Part shown: positions 60,010 to 64,000 of the stretch, in pieces | How the letters are laid out: each line of letters opens with the position of its first letter | How positions within the stretch are numbered: position 1 is the first letter of the stretch | NCBI GenBank assembly: GCA_963516475.1 | Contig: CAUQBR010000002.1 | Span: 62,001-126,000, forward strand | Direction: 5' to 3' | DNA length: 64,000 bases | From: JABCPE02 sp963516475 | GTDB lineage: Bacteria; Bacteroidota; Bacteroidia; Flavobacteriales; Weeksellaceae | Notes under the pieces: generated by a model | Told to the model about the DNA's origin: nothing | Databases searched by the model: none | Seen by the model: the letters and a program-made list of their open reading frames with translations, nothing else | Program-made: the position numbers and the translations under genes

Positions 60010-61125
60010 TCAAATTTTTACCATTTCTGTAATCTCCACATCATAACCGCTTACTATTGGTTTCTGATCTGTATTTTGAGATAAAATTTTTATTTTATGA
60101 ATTCCTAACTCCTTGATAATCTGAATTCCTATTCCATAATCTTTAAAATTCTGAGCGTTTTTGACCTCTTTATTTTCTTGATTATTAATGAACTGCTGAA
60201 GTTTTCGCAGTGTATTCTCCGTAGTGGAAACATTATTGATAAAAACTATCACTCCTCTGCCCTCTTCGTTTATTTTTGCCGTTATTTTCTCCAATAAAGA
60301 CTTCTCTCCATTAGCCAAAATACTCAGCACATCGAAGTAAGACCCAGAAGACTGCACCCGCACGAGAACCTCATCATTTACCGACCAGCTTCCTTTGGAT
60401 AAAGCAAAATGCACCTGCTCCGTGTATTTTTCCTTAAAGGCATAAAACCTGAAATCTCCATAAAAAGTCTTCACTTCTCTTTCTTCGATTTTATCTATCA
60501 AATCTCCATTTTTCAGGCGGTATTCTATCAAATCCTCTATGGAAACTATTTTTAGGTTTTGCTTTCGGGCAAGTTCTGCCAGCTGTGGAAGCCTCGCCAT
60601 CGTTCCATCTTCGTTCATGATTTCGCAGATTACTCCGCCCTCTTTCAATCCAGCCAATCTGGTCAAATCTATCGCTGCCTCGGTGTGTCCAGCGCGTTTC
60701 AGCACTCCACCTTCTTTGGCTCTGAGAGGGAAAATATGCCCAGGGCGCATGAAATCAGTAGGTTTGCTCTTTTCGTCCATCAGAGCTAAAATAGTTCTTG
60801 CCCTATCATTCGCTGAAATCCCTGTAGATACGCCATCTCCCAGCAAATCCACTGACACCGTAAAGGCTGTTTCTTTTGGGTCGGTACTGCGAGAAACCAT
60901 AGCTTCCAAGCCCAATTCATCACACCTGCTTTCGGGAAGCGGCGTACAGATAAGCCCACGCCCATGGATGGTCATAAAATTGATAATCTCTGGTGTGGTC
61001 AGCTCCGCTGCAGAGAGGAAATCGCCCTCGTTTTCACGGTTTTCATCATCTACTACGATGATGATTTTACCGTTTTTAAGGTCTTCTATGGCTTCTGAAA
61101 TTGTATTTAATGTGAAATTTTTCAT
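60010..61125 (-). CDS. ribB: 3,4-dihydroxy-2-butanone-4-phosphate synthase fused to a degenerate GTP cyclohydrolase II domain
   Basis: The protein has 371 residues. Residues about 1-205 are a complete RibB: IIVVDDENRENEGDFLSAAE, TIHGRGLICTPLPESRCDEL, GHTEAAIDLTRLAGLKEGGV and EIMNEDGTMARLP. Residues about 215-371 align with the RibA half, but the three zinc cysteines are gone: the usual segment is RVQSSGSYFDVLSILANGEK, and the later CxC is missing. The late DYGIGIQIIKELGIHKIKIL motif is kept. So it should make dihydroxybutanone phosphate from ribulose 5-phosphate for riboflavin. The C-terminal half is probably inactive as a cyclohydrolase and a separate RibA is needed. Confidence 0.92.
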   Translation of the reverse strand: MKNFTLNTISEAIEDLKNGKIIIVVDDENRENEGDFLSAAELTTPEIINFMTIHGRGLICTPLPESRCDELGLEAMVSRSTDPKETAFTVSVDLLGDGVSTGISANDRARTILALMDEKSKPTDFMRPGHIFPLRAKEGGVLKRAGHTEAAIDLTRLAGLKEGGVICEIMNEDGTMARLPQLAELARKQNLKIVSIEDLIEYRLKNGDLIDKIEEREVKTFYGDFRFYAFKEKYTEQVHFALSKGSWSVNDEVLVRVQSSGSYFDVLSILANGEKSLLEKITAKINEEGRGVIVFINNVSTTENTLRKLQQFINNQENKEVKNAQNFKDYGIGIQIIKELGIHKIKILSQNTDQKPIVSGYDVEITEMVKI

Positions 61126-61178
61126 GTCAATTTTATTTCTACAAAGATAATTATTAACATCAGATTTTCTAAAGTTTT

Positions 61179-61718
61179 TTAATATCTATCTCCGTATATA
61201 TTCTTTGCTTTTAGTGTATATTTTTTAACAAAGTCCGTTTTACTCTCTGTGTAGGCATCTCTATTATGCTCAAATTTTTTCCAAAGGAGAAGTTTCATTT
61301 TTTCATATTCTTTTGCTACATCTTGATTTTCAATAATATAATCCCGAAAATAAAGTTCATCATTATCACCTCTCAATCTTATATGCAAATGAAATACTTT
61401 TTCTGCGAAACCATTTATGGTGTATCCTTTGTTATACACCATTCTATCTTTATCATGGGACATGCAGAGATACTGGTTTTTGTCCAAAATATCAGAAATA
61501 TTTTTCAGACTATTTTTATCATCGCATTCTATAAGGATGTCAATAATTGGTTTTGCCCAAATGGAAGGAACCGCTGTGCTTCCTATATGGCTAATAGTAA
61601 CTCTCTCATTTATAATAGTTTCCAAATATTGTTTTTCTTCCTGAAACCATTTTTCCCATAGAGTATTGTGTGGGACTAATTCGATTGGGAACAGCTGCCA
61701 CAGCTCTTCAAGCGGCAT
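61179..61718 (-). CDS. GrpB-family protein
   Basis: I take the ATG at 61718 (MPLEELWQLFPIELVPHNTL), the common N-terminus of the family, rather than the in-frame start at 61778. The roughly 179-residue protein has the nucleotidyltransferase-like blocks ISHIGSTAVPSIWAKPIIDI and LIECDDKNSLKNISDILDKN. The GSTAVPxxxxKPIIDI motif defines GrpB-type proteins, often fused to dephospho-CoA kinase. Substrate unknown. It is divergent from pnuC. Confidence 0.85.
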   Translation of the reverse strand: MPLEELWQLFPIELVPHNTLWEKWFQEEKQYLETIINERVTISHIGSTAVPSIWAKPIIDILIECDDKNSLKNISDILDKNQYLCMSHDKDRMVYNKGYTINGFAEKVFHLHIRLRGDNDELYFRDYIIENQDVAKEYEKMKLLLWKKFEHNRDAYTESKTDFVKKYTLKAKNIYGDRY

Positions 61719-61786
61719 TTTTAATAATTCTCTATTGTTCAAAAAATTTAATCTAAATATTGACACAAATATAATCAAAATAACCT

Positions 61787-61794
61787 TATCTTTG
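61787..61794 (+). promoter_or_regulatory. -7 element abutting the pnuC start
   Basis: TATCTTTG ends only 5 bases before the pnuC ATG, so a transcript from this element would be leaderless or nearly so. The nearest TTG is 24 bases upstream. Confidence 0.5.
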
Positions 61795-61799
61795 GGCTG

Positions 61800-62456
61800 A
61801 TGAATCTATATGAACTTTTTATAAAACCTTACGAGGAATATACTTTTTTTCAAATTTTCTTGGAAATTGTAGCTGCTTTCTTCGGTCTGCTGAGTGTTTT
61901 TTTCTCCGTGAAAAGGAATATCTGGGTCTATCCCACAGGTATCATCAGCACTACCATTTATGTTTATATTCTCTTTAATTTTGGGCTTCTGGGTGATATG
62001 CTTATCAATGTTTATTACAGCATTATGAGCATCTACGGCTGGATTTCTTGGAACAAAAACACAGAGAACCAAATCATCAGCGTAGATTTTGCCAAGAAAA
62101 AAGACTGGCTGGTGGGACTAAATCTGTTTGCGGTGAGTTTTGTGGCGGTCTGTGGAGTTTATTATTTCAAACCTTTTATAGACAATCATTTTTCTATGAA
62201 TGGCGTAAACCTTGGTTTTCAGCAACTTGACTGGGCAAACTGGCTGGATATTTTCACAACTTCTCTGTTTCTCATCGGAATGTGGTTCATGGCAAAACGA
62301 AAGATAGAAAACTGGCTTTTCTGGATTGTAGGCGATTTAATCTGCGTTCCGATGATGCTCTACAAGGGACTGGGAATCACCTCCTTGCAGTATCTTATTT
62401 TTACGATAATGGCGGTAATAGGCTATTTAGAATGGCTGAAACAGGTGAGGAAATAA
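61800..62456 (+). CDS. pnuC: Nicotinamide riboside transporter
   Basis: This 218-residue membrane protein has about seven helices (FLEIVAAFFGLLSVFFSVKR, IISTTIYVYILFNFGLLGDM). The PnuC motif is NVYYSIMSIYGWISWNKNTE. Its C-terminus includes NWLFWIVGDLICVPMMLYKG, the conserved block near the binding site. It imports nicotinamide riboside by facilitated diffusion for NAD synthesis. No kinase NadR lies in the window. The TATCTTTG element 5 bases upstream suggests a leaderless transcript. Confidence 0.92.
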   Translation: MNLYELFIKPYEEYTFFQIFLEIVAAFFGLLSVFFSVKRNIWVYPTGIISTTIYVYILFNFGLLGDMLINVYYSIMSIYGWISWNKNTENQIISVDFAKKKDWLVGLNLFAVSFVAVCGVYYFKPFIDNHFSMNGVNLGFQQLDWANWLDIFTTSLFLIGMWFMAKRKIENWLFWIVGDLICVPMMLYKGLGITSLQYLIFTIMAVIGYLEWLKQVRK

Positions 62457-62470
62457 TTTTTAAAATTATA

Positions 62471-62504
62471 TTGTCTCATTACATTTATTTTTTCATTATA
62501 TTTG
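62471..62504 (+). promoter_or_regulatory. Promoter of ssrA
   Basis: TTG (62471-62473), a 23-base spacer and TATATTTG (62497-62504) precede the tmRNA 5' end at 62520. Confidence 0.65.
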
Positions 62505-62519
62505 CTCCCAAAATTCATT

Positions 62520-62920
62520 GGGGCTGACCGGTTTCGACAGCAAGACCAATGGGTAAATAAGCATGCAGAGAACCGTAGCGCGATCTCTTTAATCCCTTGC
62601 TACAAATTTTAACTGGCAACGAAGAGTATGCTCTTGCTGCTTAATCTGAAGTATAGTAAGATTAGCGTTTTTCCCGAAGTATAGTAAGGAAACAAGATGT
62701 CTCACGGAAGCTCCGTTCTGCGGCGTCCGATTCTGGGGCATAGGAAATGCGGAAATAAGCCTTTGGGAGCTTTGACCAAAGGACGAAAAAATTTAGAAGA
62801 TAAGCATAAAGTTGGGTGTTTGTTCTCTGCTTTATGTCGAAAAATAATAACAAAATAAGCATGTAGAAAGTTTATTTGTTGCTTGTTTGGACGAGGGTTC
62901 GAATCCCTCCAGCTCCACAA
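62520..62920 (+). ncRNA. ssrA: Transfer-messenger RNA
   Basis: The 5' end GGGGCTGACCGGTTTCGACA is the conserved tmRNA start. It pairs with the 3' end CAGCTCC followed by A and CAA, so CCA is not encoded. The T-arm-like GGACGAGGGTTCGAATCCCTCC is close to the 3' end. The tag frame starts at GGC (62615) and ends at TAA (62642-62644), encoding GNEEYALAA after the charged alanine. The RNA rescues stalled ribosomes with SmpB and marks the products for proteolysis. Confidence 0.97.
62615..62644 (+). CDS. tmRNA proteolysis tag (GNEEYALAA)
   Basis: The tag codons GGC AAC GAA GAG TAT GCT CTT GCT GCT TAA follow the resume-codon context AACT. The C-terminal YALAA is the conserved degradation signal recognised by ClpXP. 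Confidence 0.85.
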   Translation, partial: GNEEYALAA

Positions 62921-62958
62921 TAACATCTGTAAATCAATACATTACAGAAACAAGGGAC

Positions 62959-63003
62959 TAAATCAGGGACCTTATGAAAATTGTAAAGTCCCTGATTTTA
63001 TAA
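62959..63003 (+). terminator. ssrA terminator
   Basis: AAATCAGGGAC (62960-62970) pairs with GTCCCTGATTT (62988-62998) around a 17-base loop, followed by TTA-rich sequence. The T-run is weak. Confidence 0.6.
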
Positions 63004-63062
63004 AATAAATAAAGTAAAATATCCCAATCTAATTATAAAAAATAATATAAGGTGTCCCATTT

Positions 63063-63440
63063 ACTTGTGAAAAATAAAATAGGGTATCTCAACTCACCTG
63101 TAAAAAATAACACAAGGTTTTCTCCTACCTGTGAAAAATAAGACAGAGCTTCCCCTATTTACCTGTAAAAAATAATGCAAGGTTTTCTCCTACCTGTGAA
63201 AAATAAGACAGAGCTTCCCCTATTTACCTGTAAAAAATAATGCAAGGTTTTCTCCTACCTGCAAAAAATAAGACAGAGCCTCCCCCATTTACCTGTAAAA
63301 AATAACACAAGGTTTTCTCCTACCTGTAAAAAATAACGCAGGGTATCTAACACTACTTGTAAAAAATAATGCAGGGTATCTAACACTACTTGTAAAAAAT
63401 AATGCAGGGTATCCAACACTACCTGTAAAAAATAACGCAG
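63063..63440. repeat. 12-copy tandem repeat, spacing 31/34 then 33 bp
   Basis: Copies of AC(C/T)TGT(A/G)AAAAATAA followed by a CAAGGT or CAGGGT-like half begin at 63063, 63096, 63127, 63161, 63192, 63226, 63257, 63291, 63322, 63355, 63388 and 63421. The middle part alternates 31 and 34 bases, forming a 65-bp higher-order unit, and the right end has a uniform 33-bp period. One more degenerate copy precedes. The intervening segments are themselves repeated, so this is not a CRISPR array. Confidence 0.88.
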
Positions 63441-63718
63441 GGTTAATTTTATTAATATCTTGATTATCAAGTTTTTAATATATTTTCAATAAAAAAAATC
63501 CTTTTATACTATATATATGAGTATATATATTGTGTGAATATATTATGAGTATATGAAGAGGAATAAAAATTTCTTTTTCTGCAATTCTTTTTTTTAAATA
63601 AAAAAATCCTTTTTTTAGAGCTTAAAATCTATTTTACAAAAAATAGACATTGAAAATCAAAGTTTTAAGTTGTTCTAATAAAATTCCTTTACCAAAAAAT
63701 AAAATATCTGAGAGCTAA

Positions 63719-63823
63719 CCGAAATGAGAGGTGCAAGATGTGTCTTTGTATATACAACTTTTTCAAGTTTTAGACAAAGACCATCTTGCCTTTTTTGATA
63801 AAAAAGGATTAGAAAAATTTCGG
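63719..63823 (+). ncRNA. Candidate structured RNA or hairpin element (nested inverted repeats)
   Basis: Three concentric arms are present: CCGAAAT (63719-63725) with ATTTCGG (63817-63823), GCAAGATGTGTCTTTGT (63733-63749) with ACAAAGACCATCTTGC (63774-63789), and an inner AACTT...AAGTT (about 63756-63769). The middle stem is followed by CTTTTTTG, terminator-like on the plus strand. It could be a small RNA, an attenuator or a DNA structure of a mobile element. No family is recognised. Confidence 0.4.
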
Positions 63824-63906
63824 AACTCATTTTTCTTTTCAAAGGATTTTAAATTTATCTGATTTGAGATGAAGAGATTTTTTAGTTTTTTTTCAGCAGA
63901 TGGTAC

Positions 63907-63936
63907 AAAATAGTTCAAAATAGTTCAAAATAGTTC
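63907..63936. repeat. Triplicate 10-bp direct repeat
   Basis: AAAATAGTTC occurs three times in exact tandem, one helical turn each, close to the right edge. Confidence 0.7.
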
Positions 63937-64000
63937 AACCCTCCCTTAAATCCTTGTTTGTCATAAAATTAAGTTGAAACTTTGCCAAAAGACAAACCTC

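Larger units (their letters stand above)
62921..64000. other. Non-coding tail after ssrA, over 1 kb
   Basis: No credible gene is seen in either direction; the one long frame on the minus strand (63255-63470) is only the translation of the tandem repeat. The stretch contains the ssrA terminator (62959-63003), the tandem repeat (63063-63440), AT-rich sequence with TATATATGAGTATAT-like motifs around 63505-63560, a nested inverted-repeat element (63719-63823) and a 10-bp triplicate (63907-63936). Confidence 0.6.

Noticed and set aside
63063..63440. CRISPR array
   Set aside because: The segments between the conserved cores are themselves repeated, the spacing alternates, and no cas gene is in the window.
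63255..63470. Minus-strand open frame with repeated YFLQVVLDTL units
   Set aside because: The repeated peptide is just the translation of the tandem DNA repeat; there is no start context or homology to support a gene.

Overview
The window looks like chromosomal DNA of a low-GC flavobacterium, most likely the Weeksellaceae/Chryseobacterium-Riemerella group. This rests on several features: a short RpoD/SigA-type sigma factor, promoters of the Bacteroidota form TTG-N18-23-TAnnTTTG, SerC paired with a DUF1015 protein, a one-piece tmRNA with a tag ending YALAA, DUF2851/DUF4369/DUF721 proteins, and lipoproteins with an SC lipobox followed by charged residues. Genus-level placement is inference.

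Region 1 (1-4600) is an accessory array of small minus-strand genes. It holds two SUKH (SMI1/KNR4) proteins, a frameshifted DUF4303 gene, a HEAT-like protein and several orphans, with short toxin-tail-like remnants in front of some of them. No full toxin is present. Three copies of a 65-bp sequence that encodes the C-terminus of the adjacent glycosyltransferase separate the modules nearest the polysaccharide locus. I consider this cassette-like structure the most unusual feature of the window.

Region 2 (4671-14525) is a minus-strand surface-polysaccharide locus. It contains three GT4 and two GT2 glycosyltransferases, a GT87-type membrane mannosyltransferase-like protein, an MBOAT O-acyltransferase with its SGNH partner, a polysaccharide deacetylase, and an unexpected secreted hydroxyisourate hydrolase. 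A second small accessory patch (14762-17144) with another SUKH protein, an orphan, a gene remnant and a UDG-like protein lies on its other side, so the locus is bracketed by putative immunity genes.

Region 3 (17214-62456) is mostly housekeeping: dapD, NlpC/P60 lipoprotein, rpoD, rlmD, serC, ferredoxin, fabI, HU-like protein, pepT, recR, an exported deformylase, pepD, a KorA-like subunit, a TonB receptor, fhs, a GldA-like ATPase, a CDF exporter, gyrB, pyrD (class 1A type), pdxJ, mtgA, corA, ribB with a degenerate RibA domain, and pnuC. Many convergent pairs share bidirectional hairpin terminators.

Region 4 (62520-64000) is the tmRNA gene followed by over 1 kb without a credible gene. This tail contains a 12-copy tandem repeat with alternating 31/34-bp spacing, an AT-rich stretch, a nested inverted-repeat element and a 10-bp triplicate. 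It may be the edge of an element integrated at ssrA.
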